Positions 1 to 11,548 of a stretch of DNA of 64,000 nt are shown piece by piece. Under the pieces are notes generated by a model. It saw only the letters and a program-made list of their open reading frames with translations, ran no database searches and had not been told where the DNA came from. Source of the DNA: Watersipora subatra (lineage: Eukaryota > Bryozoa > Gymnolaemata > Cheilostomatida > Watersiporidae); assembly GCF_963576615.1 (NCBI RefSeq), contig NC_088708.1, positions 52,315,196 to 52,379,195 on the forward strand, given 5' to 3'. Positions within the stretch are counted from its first letter, which is position 1. Each line of letters starts with the position of its first letter. The position numbers were made by a program, and so were the translations under genes.

Positions 1-320
1 GCTTATATGTGTTTTGTATCGTTATTGTACTTTAACGACTCTACGAAACGATGGTTAAGTTTGTTGACGAGATTTTGAAACAAGGGTTTGCGATGTTGTT
101 GATGAATAATTTTCGTAAGTTGTGTGCACATGCATTTATCATAAAAACTCTCAAACTTCGCTCCGCTCGTTTGGTCATGGAATAATCATTCGAATTTACA
201 AGATCGAACTCTATAGTGACCGATGGTGTGCAATATGTTACTGTTACTATTTTTTTAAATATTTTGTTGATGATACTATGGCTGTGCCTAATATCGCGGT
301 ACTGCCAAGCTGTTTTTAAT
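1..320. repeat. Dispersed repeat, left-edge copy
   Basis: Bases 1 to about 175 are, with divergence, the reverse complement of 22818-23005; for example GTTTTGTATCGTTATTG here matches its complement near 22970. Bases from about 180 onward (AATAATCATTCGAATTTACA) match 23740 in direct orientation. The short open frame at 122-319 lies inside this repeat and I do not consider it a gene. No transposase or RT similarity is visible. Confidence 0.6.
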
Positions 321-959
321 ATCTGTTTTTAAAATTAAGTAATAGGCCTTCATTTTCTTATAGATATACAGCTATTTTTTGACAACAAGCTAAAATCTGT
401 TTAGATTTTTAAATTGAACATAATTTGTTTGCATATAAATACAAAAATCTAAATAAATATCACAACCTCTTGATATTGGTTGCTATGATGTTTTGCAATG
501 TAAACTAAATTGTGCAATGGTTTTCGTTTCTCAAACTTTAACATCAGTTTTCTCATGACTATGTTTTCGCACTAATAGTAAACAAGCATTCAGTTTATTG
601 ACCATAAATCTGCTGTAATTAAGCTGGAACCAAACTTTTTTTGAAAATAACTGAGAATTTTCTCCTTCTGCTAATGTAGATAACTCTAAATCTCAGACAC
701 CCGACTTAAACATGGTTTTTTTGATCATGACCTATTTCTTCACCTTGGTTACAGATTGCTGTCAAAGCCATTCTACATTCAACACAACCAACTTTCAAAC
801 TGTGTATATTACACAGCAGCTTCCCATTTTACTTCTAATATTGCATTTCTCCTATTGCAGGGGAGAAATATAAACATATAATCTTTTCCTTTCATTATTG
901 CTGTTTTTGTACATAATAACACCCAGTACATTACAGCTACTATTGCAGCTACCATTGCA

Positions 960-1075
960 GTTATCCTATTGCACCGCAGTGCCATTTGACTGCTAATATT
1001 GCATTTCTCAACCAGCAGTGCCCTTTATTTTTTCCAATATCACTTTGGTCATGGGCTGTATGACAGGGGAACTTT
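960..1075 (+). repeat. Dispersed repeat segment, second copy at 23815-23925
   Basis: The segment containing CATTTGACTGCTAATATTGC and CATGGGCTGTATGACAGGGG recurs at 23822-23912 with few changes. In both places it lies downstream of the AATAATCATTCGAATT block, so it is probably part of one larger dispersed element. It has no coding potential. The rest of 320-1322 is AT-rich sequence in which I see no gene. Confidence 0.6.
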
Positions 1076-1322
1076 TAGCATATTGAATTATATTGCATAA
1101 CTCCTAAGAAACCATGTATAAGCTATAGTTTTATAAAAATAGAATAATAGAAATTATCGACCAAAGATTATCTTTTTTACTTTTATTTTACCATTACTGT
1201 AGCCTTTTATTTCACAATTATCTTTTTTGAATCTCTTCAAATTATGAGATTTTTCTAATTGCACCAAATAAGACAACATAAATACATGTATATAACTATA
1301 ATAATTAATATATAACCTGCAG

Positions 1323-1442
1323 AGAGTAAGAGTGGTGCTACCGGATCACCTGGACCTCAAGGGCTACCAGGACCTCAAGGACCACCAGGATCTCAAGGAC
1401 CTACAGGTTTGCAAGGGTCACAGGGTCTTCCAGGAGAAGATG
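1323..1442 (+). CDS. Collagen gene exon: Gly-X-Y repeats
   Basis: It encodes ESKSGATGSPGPQGLPG followed by further Gly-X-Y triplets up to LPGED. A tgcag acceptor precedes it and GTGAGA follows it. The first codon is split, so at least one coding exon lies further 5'. Confidence 0.85.
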
Positions 1443-4400
1443 GTGAGACATAACAATTCTAAAACTAAAAGTAACTGACGATCTAAAAGAGCGGGCTAAT
1501 TGATAGTGATTACTAAAGATGAAATGATGCATACTTCATTCATATTGATGTTCACTCTTAAGAATGTCCTGCAGTTGCTGTAGAACTATGGCTATACTGT
1601 AATTTTTCTAAATCTCCTACTACAGGTTTTAATCTTACTATTTAAGGTAAATCAGGAGCAGTAGGCGAACCTGGAGCAGCAGGACCACCAGGGACTCCTG
1701 GTATTAATGCCACTTCAGCTGAAAATGGAGGAGTCGTCTACACACGATGGGGAAGGACGACATGTGGTGACAATTCTACTCTTCTTTACAATGGTATGTT
1801 TTTTATTTATAGTCTTACCTCTCAAATGTAAAAACGCAATACACCAGTGTACATAATGTTGTTATATTTTATTGCAGATCATAACAACTAAATAGTTATG
1901 GTAGGTACTAATTTACAACAATTAAAAACACATTTTTTCATCGTGATATGCTGTTTAAGCGGTGTTTTTATAGCATCGTAACGAATTAATTTGTACTTAT
2001 GGCTATAGTAGTTATATGGTAGCGGATTAACTTATACTTAGTGATTTTATATAAAAACTAGTGTCTTGAGATGCGAGTAAATTGACTTAAGAGCTCAGTC
2101 CCAGAACGCATCAAGCTCATATGTTGAGGTATGACTGTAATCTATAACAGTCAGAAGATAGTCTATTTGATGCAACTCCAGAGTAACACATAATTTCTTG
2201 TAATACCATCATGTTAAAAGTTCTGCCAGTAAAATGTATGAACTTGACAAACCACGTAAGCTGTTTAACACTAATAGAACAAAACATTATTGTTTAAATT
2301 TAATCCAACCATAATGCTCAAGTTAGCTATATGTAATGTAGAATTTCATAACATTCGGAAAAAACTCAAAGCCGAGTATTGTTAGAATTTTAAAGATGTT
2401 TAACAATACTTTATAAAAGTTATAGTAGTGATAGATGTTTATCAATACTTTATAATAGTTATAGTGGTGATAGATGTATATCAATACTTTATAATAGTTA
2501 TAGTGGTGATAGATGTATATCAATACTTTATAATAGTTATAGTAGTGATAGTTGTATACCAATACTTTGTAATAGTTATAGTGGTGATAGATGTATAGCA
2601 ATACTTTATAATAGTTATAGTGGTGATAGATGTATATCAAGACTTTATAATAGTTATAGTAGTGATAGTTGTATACCAATACTTTTGTAATATTTACAGT
2701 AGTGATAGATGTATATCAATACTTTATAATAGCTATAGTAGTGATAGTTGTATACCAATACTTTGTAATAGTTATAGTGGTGATAGTTGTATATCAATAC
2801 TTTATAATAGGTATAGTAGTGACAGATGTATATCAACTCTTTATAATAGTTTTAGTGGTGATAGATGTATATCAATACTTTATAATATAGTCACTTTAGT
2901 CAAGCTATTAAAACAGTCGTTCACAATTTGTGAAGAATAATAACATATCTTCATAACCAAACTGTGTGAAAATTGGTGTTTCACAAGGTTTTAACATAAG
3001 CCCTCTGTTATTCATTATATTTATTTATGATCTGGTAAATTGTGCTCTATCACTAAACTGCTTGCTTTTTGATGGAGATACAACTGTTTTTAATACTGAT
3101 TTTTTACGTTTTACAAACTGAATTAAAAGAAATTAAAGAATGGTGTTTGGCAAATAATCTTATTCTGAATAGTCAACAAATATTACTTGTAAAATTGAAA
3201 AATCTTCTGAAAAATTTGCTTGATTCATTTAGTTTAGTTTCTATATACAAAATGCTAATTTCTGTAAAAAGCCAGTCACAGTTTTTAGGAGTAGCAATTG
3301 ATGATAACATATCAGTTCACAGCCATATAACAAAATTTAAAAGCAAATTACAATGTTTTACTTTTGATAATGTGAGAAGATACTTTGACACCAACACAAT
3401 GGTTGACTGTATTATACATTTTTCTACCCTCACATGGATTATGGAATAGAGTTTTGAGGTCATGCTGGCTCAAAAATATTTGAAAAATTTTGGTTATTTC
3501 ACAAGGAAGCTGGAAAGAGTATTTTTAAAAACGAACCAAAAGTATCAGTAATTAATAGCTTTTCTTCATTAAATATAATGCCTGTAAACATTTATTTAGA
3601 ATTTCAGCTTGTTCTGCATTTCATGAAAATTTTAAAAAAAAAGTGGATTTTTAAAATATGTTAATTTATCACAGCTGCTGTACCAGATTAAAGACAAGCA
3701 GTGCTTTTAAGACACAATACATTAAAACTAGTAAAAGTCAAATATTTATGTTGTCCACTGCAGCTAAAATATTCAAGAAATACTTATTTGACTTTCATCA
3801 CTTGGTTCGTAGCGTTATAAAAGTGAAGCTGGTGGAGTGCTTGTGGATGACCGGTGACAGTGGTGCTACTGGTGCTACTGGTGCTACTGGTGCTTGCTCA
3901 TGACCGTGTCTGTTCTTCTGCAAACTGCTAGTTGGGCTGTCTTGCTGCTAGTCTTAAATTATCATACAGTCTCTTTTGCTATATGTTTGTATTTTGGTCT
4001 ATTTCTATGTTTTATCTATGAATTACATGCAGTGAAACATCACATGCACACACGCTATCCTTGAGCAAAGATGACCAGATTTACTCATTCACAAAGGCTT
4101 AGATTTTGATCTAATCAATTTATGCGCTGATATACAACAGCTTCATTATGATTTACTTAGTATTCATGTATGATATTTTATACCATAGAATTATATTTTG
4201 GTCGGAGAGTCTGCCAACATCTGATCTTGTTGCTGACAGACTCTATGTGAACAGAAACATAGGAGGGAGAGGATTGATGAGTGTGGAGGTTCAGACTATT
4301 ATTATTATTGCTATTATTGTTAATAATCTATAATATTGACTTCTGTTCAGGTTACACTGGAAATGGAAGGCATGACCAACCAGGAGGAGGAGTGAACTAC

Positions 4401-5988
4401 CTGTGTATGCCCCACTCACCAGAGTACAACAGTCCAGGAACAGCCAGTGCTTCAGCGTTTATTGCTGGGGTAGAATATGAAACAGAATCATATGGTGTAT
4501 TTCCCAGTAGCACAGATGATAAGGATGCTTCGTGTGCAAGATGCTACACTGGTAACCGACCCGCTCTGATGATGATCCCAGCCAAGAGAACCTGTCCTGA
4601 TGACTGGACTACAGAATATGAAGGTATAGTTTAGTTATCTCTCTTGTACTTGTCATTTGTATTCTAATAATTTCTGCAACTGAGTGGATAACTCCTAATA
4701 ATATCTTATTTAATAATTTGACAGTTTCATAATTTTTAGCATTATCATTTGTTTTCTGATAGAGCTGGCATTGTTAACTCGTCCGGTCTGGACCCACCGG
4801 GTCAGAAGTGCTCGGGTCGGGCCACCCAACCCGCGGGTCTTCTTATACGAAGACACGGGTAGGTTTATGGCTAAACGAGAGCGATTGTATATCGCTTTTT
4901 AAATGCGATTGAAGCAAAGTCGCTCTTAGTCCTAGCGCAGAACGACCAGGCAAAATAAGACAAGGTGAGTCAAGACTATGTTTTTACGTCTGCGACAATA
5001 GTATTTGGGCTATAGGTTTCGCAACGTTTTTCGGAAAGAAATAATCAACATGTCAACGGTCTATGAGTTAATGAATAAGCCAGTCACGAAAGGGAAATAC
5101 CAAGTTATTTGTACAATATGCGAAAGCGAGTTGAGCTACAAAGACGGGTTTACCTCAATACTATTGAGGCATTTACAACAAAGGCATCCTGAGGAACTTA
5201 AAAGCGCGTCTAAGAACCTTCAATCCAGCAAATTTATTTTATTTTGGTTTTTCTCACTAATACCAGAAGTTTTAGGGAAGTGATGGATTTTTGCTTTCCA
5301 ATATGCTGGGTTATCTATTTCTATATTTGTAAAGTATTTCATAACTAATCTCTTCTTGTTGATTATAACAGCAAAGTTGAAAATAAAATCTGGAATAAAA
5401 ACACTCTAGCCAAAGTCATGCCATTAATCTATCACTCATTGAATAGCCTTGATCCACCAATGTCTAGCCATAAATTGTAGATTGCGTCTATAAACAAAAC
5501 CACAAAATATAATGATTGATGTGATAATGGGTTCTTTTATCATAGGTTATTGATGTCACAACATTAGGCCGTAATAAAACTACATATTTCTTAACCTTAA
5601 ATGAATAAAAAATCGCGGCGTGAGCTGACCCGACTCGATCTTGGCACTCAGTGCTGACCCTGAGTCTGGCCCGACCCTGCATTCCTTGATCTCGTTCCAG
5701 CTCTATTTTCTAAGCATCTCTAGCATAGATCATAGCAAAAACAGCCTGTTGTGACACATATGCATTGTCAATTCTTGTACCTCAGGCTACATCATGACTG
5801 ATTACTTCAATCGAAACCACCAAACGACATTTGAATGTGTGGATGCTGAGCCTGAACATGAAGCAGGAGAAAGTGCTAACCGGCATGGTGGACACTTTTA
5901 CTTTACCAGATCAGAATGTAGCAAAGGGTCCTACTGTCCACCATATGATGAGAATAAGGCTATTACTTGTGTTGTTTGTACCAAGTAA
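1323..5988 (+). CDS. Short-chain collagen C4-like gene, 3' part (four coding exons)
   Basis: Exons are 1323-1442, 1647-1793, 4351-4623 and 5786-5988. All three introns are phase 1, each splits a Gly codon (G|GN), and each has a GT-AG boundary. The product is an extracellular collagen-like protein. About 19 Gly-X-Y triplets are followed by a cysteine-containing C-terminal domain that begins VVYTRWGRTTCG and runs through GGGVNYLCMPHSPEY, a central CARCYTGNRPALMMIPA block and a final YCPPYDENKAITC segment. That order is typical of the 'short-chain collagen C4-like' proteins of sponges and lophotrochozoans. Start codon and signal peptide are not visible and must lie upstream of 1323, probably outside the window. 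An AATAAA follows the stop by about 125 bp. Introns 2 and 3 are full of transposon remains. Family assignment is firm; the exact role (matrix or lectin-like) is not known from sequence. Confidence 0.88.
1647..1793 (+). CDS. Collagen gene exon: end of Gly-X-Y region and start of C-terminal domain
   Basis: It completes the collagenous stretch (GKSGAVGEPGAAGPPGTPG) and begins the globular domain with GGVVYTRWGRTTCG. Donor is G|GTATGT. It is 147 nt with phase-1 boundaries on both sides. Confidence 0.87.
2394..2889. repeat. 39-bp minisatellite, about 12-13 copies
   Basis: The unit is approximately TATAGTGGTGATAGATGTAT followed by ATCAATACTTTATAATAGT, with frequent A/G and AGATG/AGTTG variants. 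Because 39 is a multiple of three, long repetitive open frames appear on both strands; they are artefacts. It lies in intron 2 of the collagen gene. Confidence 0.93.
2965..3850 (+). pseudogene. Decayed non-LTR retrotransposon, reverse transcriptase 3' half
   Basis: Translated in pieces, the segment reads IGVSQGFNISPLLFIIFIYDL, then LLFDGDTTVF (a degraded FADDT active-site motif), KEWCLANNLILN, SQFLGVAIDDNISVHSHI, MDYGIEF and LNIMPVNIYLEFQLVLH. This is the usual order of the palm, thumb and post-RT region in jockey/CR1-type LINEs. The catalytic Asp pair is changed (FDGD) and there are internal stops, so it is inactive. It sits in intron 2 of the collagen gene and continues through the frame at 3658. 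Confidence 0.72.
3855..3900 (+). repeat. Short 9-bp repeat (TGGTGCTAC)n
   Basis: About four copies of TGGTGCTAC. Translation gives GATGATGATGA, which resembles collagen, but it sits at the end of the LINE relic with a stop soon after and no splice signals. Confidence 0.6.
4351..4623 (+). CDS. Collagen gene exon: core of C-terminal domain
   Basis: An ttctgttcag acceptor precedes GYTGNGRHDQPGGGVNYLC. The exon contains six cysteines, including the CARC pair, plus the conserved LMMIPAKRTCP, and ends in EYE with a GTATAG donor. The apparent ATG at 4281 lies in the intron and is not a start. Confidence 0.87.
4760..5705 (+). mobile_element. hAT element with BED zinc finger, 946 bp
   Basis: It has terminal inverted repeats TAGAGCTGG...CCAGCTCTA and an 8-bp target duplication, TTTTCTGA (4752-4759) versus TTTTCTAA (5706-5713), one mismatch. 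This is diagnostic of hAT. Inside is a plus-strand frame (about 5050-5240) with a BED finger: CTICESELSYKDGFTS, then a RHLQQRHPEE segment carrying the two histidines. The catalytic RNase H part and hATC domain are missing, so it is an internally deleted, non-autonomous copy. It is inserted in intron 3 of the collagen gene. Confidence 0.82.
5050..5283 (+). pseudogene. BED-finger fragment of a hAT transposase
   Basis: The likely start is the ATG at 5050 (MSTVYELMNKP). The fragment has a C-x2-C pair and the H-x4-H of a BED zinc finger, the DNA-binding N-terminus of hAT transposases. It ends after about 78 residues with no catalytic domain. Confidence 0.65.
5786..5988 (+). CDS. Collagen gene terminal exon
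   Basis: After a ttgtacctcag acceptor it encodes GYIMTDYFNRN through FECVDAEPE and HFYFTRSEC to YCPPYDENKAITCVVCTK and TAA. The cysteine-rich ending (CVVC) matches the family's C-terminus. The frame continues with the phase of the previous exon. Confidence 0.87.
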
Positions 5989-6111
5989 CTGCTTTACACA
6001 TTCTACATATGTAACAGCTCTATTAGATACACTTATTATAATCCTCACACATATTCTATCCTAGTAAATAATACTTTTATTGTTAACACTAATTTCAGTA
6101 CAGTCAAATAT

Positions 6112-6117
6112 AATAAA
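6112..6117 (+). terminator. Poly(A) signal AATAAA of the collagen gene
   Basis: A canonical AATAAA lies about 125 bp downstream of the TAA at 5988, the expected distance for a 3' UTR. Confidence 0.5.
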
Positions 6118-6120
6118 ACA

Positions 6121-6690
6121 ATATTTTGTCTCAGAGTCTTTTGTTTATTTGAAATGAAAGATTTAGTTAAAAACTAAAGTTGGTCAAAATGTGCCAAGCT
6201 ATAGAGTAATACATTTAAACGTGTAAAGATCTTTTATAAATTTGCATTTATATAAAACTATAGGAACATGAAGAAATCTGAGGGTATGTCACATCTTTAA
6301 TTCTATTCATATAAACACAAAACTTAAAATGTGAGCCGCAGAACTAAGTGCAAACATTTGTGTAAATATATTTACATACATATAATACATATACATGTAT
6401 ACAATTACAATACAGATTTGGCAGAACCATGTTGTAAGTTTATAAGCAAAGCAACCACCGAACATCAATTTTAAAAAACGACCTAAAAATATCATCAAAT
6501 GATTATCCAACTCAGCCTCACATGAACTATGATTCAAAAGCTCAGCCAAACCATGCCAAAATGGCCTGGTGAATAAGTGGCCATAACTCCCAACTCGCAA
6601 ACAATCATAGCAAAAACAACGATAGTGTAAATTTCAACTGACTCCAAAATTGCAACTGACTCCGTAATATCACATGGTACAAACCCTATT
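6121..6690. other. No gene recognised
   Basis: This is AT-rich sequence downstream of the collagen gene. The minus-strand frame at 6307-6600 resembles no family I know and has no splice context. Confidence 0.4.
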
Positions 6691-7180
6691 CAGCACCAAT
6701 TTAATAAACAATTCTTAGCGTGGTTGAAAAGCCCTTTCCAACCAATCACCCTCTACACAAGTTGTTCAACAGAAACACTTTAAAGCATAGCTATTCATGC
6801 ATGCAAAACATGATAGCTATTACAGATGTACGCAGTAAAAAACTCAACATGCAAAAACCCACAAATCAAAACACGAAAACACAATTGCAAAAAGCAAACT
6901 GCCGATATCAAGGAAATCATAATCTACCACACTACTGTGAACAACAAGCCACACAAATGTCAAAAATTTATATAGGCCTTTTCTCAACCGACTTCAAAAC
7001 CAGATGCACTAATCACATGATTTAACCACAGAATTAAATAAAATCAAACAGAGCTACTCAAACAAATATGGAAGCTAAAAAACAAAAAAAAATATTAGCA
7101 CTTGCTCAACTATACAACAACAAAACACGGCAAACTCTGAATATTTGAAAGTTCCTTGTAATATTGTAACAGTATTGTTG
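6690..7180 (+). pseudogene. Penelope-like element remnant (GIY-YIG endonuclease region)
   Basis: The frame from about 6720 reads NHPLHKLFNRNTLKHSYSC, then NCRYQGNHNLPHYC, then IYIGLFSTDFKTRCTNHMI. It continues in another frame with TELNKIKQSYSNKYGS. This is the usual order at the C-terminus of Penelope-like retroelements: end of RT, a CNC-type cysteine block, and the YIG...FK.R..NH core of the GIY-YIG nuclease. A stop after NHMI and a frameshift show that it is dead. Confidence 0.65.
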
Positions 7181-8845
7181 AATTTCAAAATTTTCAGAAT
7201 TTTAAAATTATAATAGTTAAAAAAATAGGATGTAATGGTGAATGAAATCAGCTTTTAAACAAATTTGATTGATTAATCATAGGACCATAGCAGATTGGCT
7301 GAAGAGGCGCAAAGAAAACCACTAACACATTGTAGCACATCAAGGATCCATCAAGGACTCACCACCAGTGAAACAGATACCAATTGTAGAGTGCAGTTTA
7401 TGAAGAACTGGGCAAGACTTAGACCTGAGATAATCCAAGTATTCTGGTTAAAGAAATTGACATTCTTGCGTGCTAGAATGAAAAAGCAGATTGAATGCCT
7501 GACAGAAGACTGTGACATCCAGAATAGCTGACAAACAGACAAACTATACTCGTGATGATGGACTCTAAGAACTACCGGAAAATAGCATGCTTGCCCACTA
7601 CTTGCACACAGCTCAGGAGTGGTTGCAGACCAACTGGCAGAGCATATGAGTCAGCGTATGACCATTGCTCAGAACGGAATTGGACGCTGTAAAAAATGAT
7701 AGCTGGACTTGCCTGTTTTATTACTAAAAACTGAACTGACTTGTCTGTAGCCAACAAGTGAGCAATATAGCAATATAACAGTTATTTAAACAAAAAAGCA
7801 TAATAAACCATATAACAGCTATTTAAACTACAAACAGTTGAAAGAAAAATTCACACAATTACGTAAGGTCTAACTAGACAAAGCACACAGAAACTACTAT
7901 GTAACCAACAGACGTGCCACCCAAGGAGCCAAGCACCAGTTGCTGGTAGATTAAACAGTCTGCCAAAGCAGCAGGAAAAAGCATACCGATGTGGCTCTGG
8001 TTTGCAATGACTGTAAAAAAAGCCTCTGAGTGCCTAAGTTTATACAAGTCTACCCTGCCCTTGTGTCATTCATCAAGATGGAAACCATCCCTTTTACATG
8101 GATCACATCAAGTAGTATGCAAAGAAAAAAAGGGACATTGACTTGAAATAACTAATAACTGCAACTAATAACTGCTGAGGCGTCTATGTCAGCCATGGAG
8201 GCTGCTTATCCTTTTATACTCTGTTCTTCTTTTTTCACTGTCTACTGTTGAGTTTTGAGCCCCACCTTCATCTTTCTTCCTAAGGTATAAAGTAGTCAGC
8301 AGCTTACTAGTTGCCATGTCTCTTTCCATGATGGCTTCCCCATTCTACTTTATTATGCCTGTTGGATACTTTGTCACCAGCATGCACAGAAACAAGTATT
8401 GACGGGATTTTGTTCCTGACATTAAGGTGGTTTCATAAGACCTGTCGAATGGGCTTCTTGTATTCGGTAATTACCTTGTGATGCCTTTCGGTTTCATGTT
8501 TGATGTTGCTTTGCAAAATCCCCAAGTACTCATGCCTTACTGCGATATATTTTATGGCACGGGTTGGCTTTTCTAAGCCAGCAGTGTGCGCAGTACAGCC
8601 TTTTTTGATGGTTAACTTTCCACATTTTTTAACATATATGTAGCTGAGGTGACACTTTCTCCGGACACCAAAACCTAACCAACATAATCAGCCGCGACCC
8701 AGACAAGAGCCATTAAATATATTTACAGAGTGACGAGAAAACTTGCAAAATTTATAAAAGTAGAGAACATGAAGTATAATAAAATCACTTGAAAATGGGT
8801 CAGTGTTGAAGACATCTTTGAAATTAACTAAATTTTTAGATCTTT
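7180..8845. other. No gene recognised
   Basis: One 78-codon frame (7295-7531, plus) has no recognisable motif. A short stretch near 8480 translates to YLVMPFGF, faintly like the RT motif MPFG, but its context does not support an RT. I see no splice-consistent exons. Confidence 0.4.
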
Positions 8846-9200
8846 GCAGCCATGTTAAACAGCTGTCGAATTTATTAATAACAGCGCTACAAAAACATTA
8901 TACCTAGGTATCTGTTTATTTTGCTATCATATTCAGAGCAGCTTGTATCATTTTATTTACTTGTTATGGACTGGTGGGTGGTGACCAGCCAAGATTACAG
9001 AATGTTCCTCAACAATTCTTTCTAGTAAGCTTCCCATTAAGCTGACTGAGGATGGCTGACATACAGTAACACTTGAAGATATTCATCAGGTCAAGCAGGA
9101 CCCGAGGTTCTACTATGATTGATACACTGATAGGAATATGCATTCATTCTAAAGATGGATAGTTTTAGTATAAAAAAGGAAAGCAGAGTAACCTGATAGA
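8845..9200 (+). repeat. Dispersed repeat copy A (copy B at 27127-27500)
   Basis: About 350 bp from GCCATGTTAAACAGCTGTC through GACTGGTGGGTGGTGACCAG and GAAGATATTCATCAGGTCAA are shared with 27130-27500 at clearly recognisable identity. Both copies end in the same run of TTAGTTAACA units. No coding potential. Confidence 0.78.
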
Positions 9201-9492
9201 GAATACTGCTTCAACTGTTAGTTAACATTTAGCTAACATTTAAATAATATTTAGTTAACAGTCATTAGCATTTAGTTAACAGTTAGTTAACCTTTAGTTA
9301 ACAGTTAGTTAACCTTTAGTTAACGGTTAGTGAACCATTAGTTGGCGGTTATTTAACATTTAGTTAACTTATAGTTCACAGTTAGTTAATATTTAGCTCA
9401 CGATTATTTAACAGTTAGTTAAAAGTTAGTTAACAGCTAGTCAACAGTTGGTTAACAGTTAGTTAATCTTCAGTTAACAGTTAGTTAACAGA
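9200..9492. repeat. Degenerate 10-11-bp minisatellite (GTTAACAGTTA)n
   Basis: Many variants of AGTTAACAGTTAGTTAACAT form the 3' end of dispersed repeat copy A. The same array ends copy B at about 27505-27585, so it is probably part of the element. Confidence 0.8.
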
Positions 9493-9939
9493 AGTAAATC
9501 AAACGTCATAAAAGTAAATTGAATCACAAACACAGTTATTATTGAGTTCTGCCTAATTTTTAGACATGCATTGCAGAGGAATTGGCATATTGCACTAACA
9601 ACATCTGAAAAGTTACCAAAGTTTCCCATTAAATGAGTTTTTGTTTTGTTTTCATTAAGCAAGCTAGATGAACGCTTAGCGTTGCACGGGTTATAAAATA
9701 ACTACCAGTGAATTTGGAAACTTACCTGGTAACATGATAACTTAACTAGTCTAATTATTTACGACTATGTAAGCAGCATATGAAGGCAGCTTAATAATCG
9801 TTACGGTGCGTGTAATGATCAAGCATGCTAGTTAATAACCAAAAGTATTTTTCCAAGCGCTTCAACCGTGAGTATTTAAGCAAAGTGTTGAATATGTGAA
9901 CAATTATTCATATGGAAAAATAATAATATAGTTTAGCAT

Positions 9940-10080
9940 GTCTGTCTGCAGACTTTAGGTTCCGAGTTCAAATTCAGTGCAAAGAACATTTCACTTTGCT
10001 AAAACCTTATCACTATAACTGGACACTCGACAGGCAGACCAACAGACAAATGACAAGCACTGATATAACATATATACAGT
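9940..10080 (+). repeat. tRNA-derived SINE, degenerate
   Basis: A B-box-like stretch (GAGTTCAAATTCAGT) precedes a body ending GGACACTCGACAGGCAGACC and CAGACAAATGACAAGC. That ending is shared with the copies at 31330 and 49380. Confidence 0.55.
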
Positions 10081-11548
10081 ATACATAGATTTGACTATTG
10101 CAAGACTTGCACATGCAAACTTTACCCCTTTTACCTGCATTAAACACGAAAACAGCTCAACCTTTCAATTTTGCAACATTTGCATATGTGAAGCATTACA
10201 TAATCAGCTATTAAGATGCCTAGTAGACAGCCTGTCAACATCCTATTGCACCAAGGGCAATCAAAAAGAACAACTCCCTAGGTGGTTTTGGCATAACTCC
10301 AATAATATTAGGGTATAATAGGTAGTATGTGTCACACCTCAACACAATAATATATAAAGTACTGCTAGTGAAATAGCCAACAACAACCAGACTGCAGCAC
10401 ACAAAGTCTGTACTCACGCTATTAATTGTCAACCCCTTTGAATATACAATGTACCTATAGTTCAACAGGCTCCAAACATGACACATTTAAAATGATATTA
10501 TCAATTATTCATCAGATCAAAGGGTATTTATCTATGTATCCAATCAAACCTTACGAGACGATCTCTACGACGCTGCAACTCCATATTACACATTTAGTTT
10601 TCAATTTGCTGTGCTGGCAAGCCTACTCAAAGCCAAACTTTACCTTTGTTCTGTTCTCAACACCTTCTTGATTTTGGTAATAGGATTGTAGCAAACTCAT
10701 GAAACGATATGAAGCTCCAAGTTAGACATCATGCAAGGCGTTGTGTAGACAGGGATGGAGTTTTATACATGCTTGCTGGCTATGAATAGGGCAAAACTCA
10801 GTCTTAATTTCACTTGATCTTCACCACTGAGTATGACTTGTAAAACATTAAAAAACTTGACGATGTGATTGCATCAAGTTGTAGTTTGTTTTAACAGAAG
10901 GCATCGATCTTTTCCTATCATTTGAAATTTTGTTTGTTGTTTTAAGTGATCTCACTGTCAAGATATTTGAAGATTAAAATCGACAAAAATTATTCGCGGT
11001 AAAAATGCTCAGAAAAAAGATGTACCCAGACTTTCCAAAAATAATGCATATAGTGAAACAGCTTGTCTCTATTTTTTCTATTCACATAAGCTATTGCCAT
11101 AGAAGTCTAGTCCTACACGCCTCTATTGGCATATATTTTATTTTGTATTTGCTCATGATTGCTAGAATAAAACGTTAAATCTAGCTACAGGTACATTACT
11201 ATAAATGTCACAAGCGCCTTAAATATGGGTAATTAAAAATTTGTCACATCAGTTTTCTCTAAATTTTTTGAAAGTGGAGCTGCTCTGTCCTGCAACTCAT
11301 ATATTTATATTTATTCACAATATAACTATTATCTACATGTAGAGCAATTAAAAGTATAACAAACTGGTTGAAATTTTTTGTGTGGCACACCATCATCATA
11401 CTAATTTCAGAATGTCGCGCAGTACAGTGTTACGGTAATTTAAGACTGCGTGTTGACTGTATGTACACGCATTATTCCTCAGACTGTGTGACAGTGAATA
11501 ATTGAACCTTCATCTTGGTGCAAAAATGTGCTTTTATTATATTGCAGT
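10080..11548. other. Intergenic, no gene recognised; fragment of a pogo-like MITE
   Basis: The segment 10915-11040 matches, in minus orientation, the interior of the pogo-like MITE at 60160-61259 (TTTTAAGTGATCTCACTGTC and GATTAAAATCGACAAAAATT). The open frames at 10091, 10235 and 10426 overlap one another and lack any motif. The rest appears non-coding. Confidence 0.45.

Noticed and set aside
3855..3903. Collagen-like GATGATGATGA in the frame at 3658-3903
   Set aside because: It is a 9-bp simple repeat at the end of a LINE relic; it stops at once and has no splice sites linking it to the collagen exons.
7295..7531. Plus-strand 78-codon frame (MAEEAQRKP)
   Set aside because: No motif, no splice context and no similarity I can name.
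8460..8560. YLVMPFGF, resembling an RT MPFG motif
   Set aside because: No RT motifs before or after, and no open frame of useful length.
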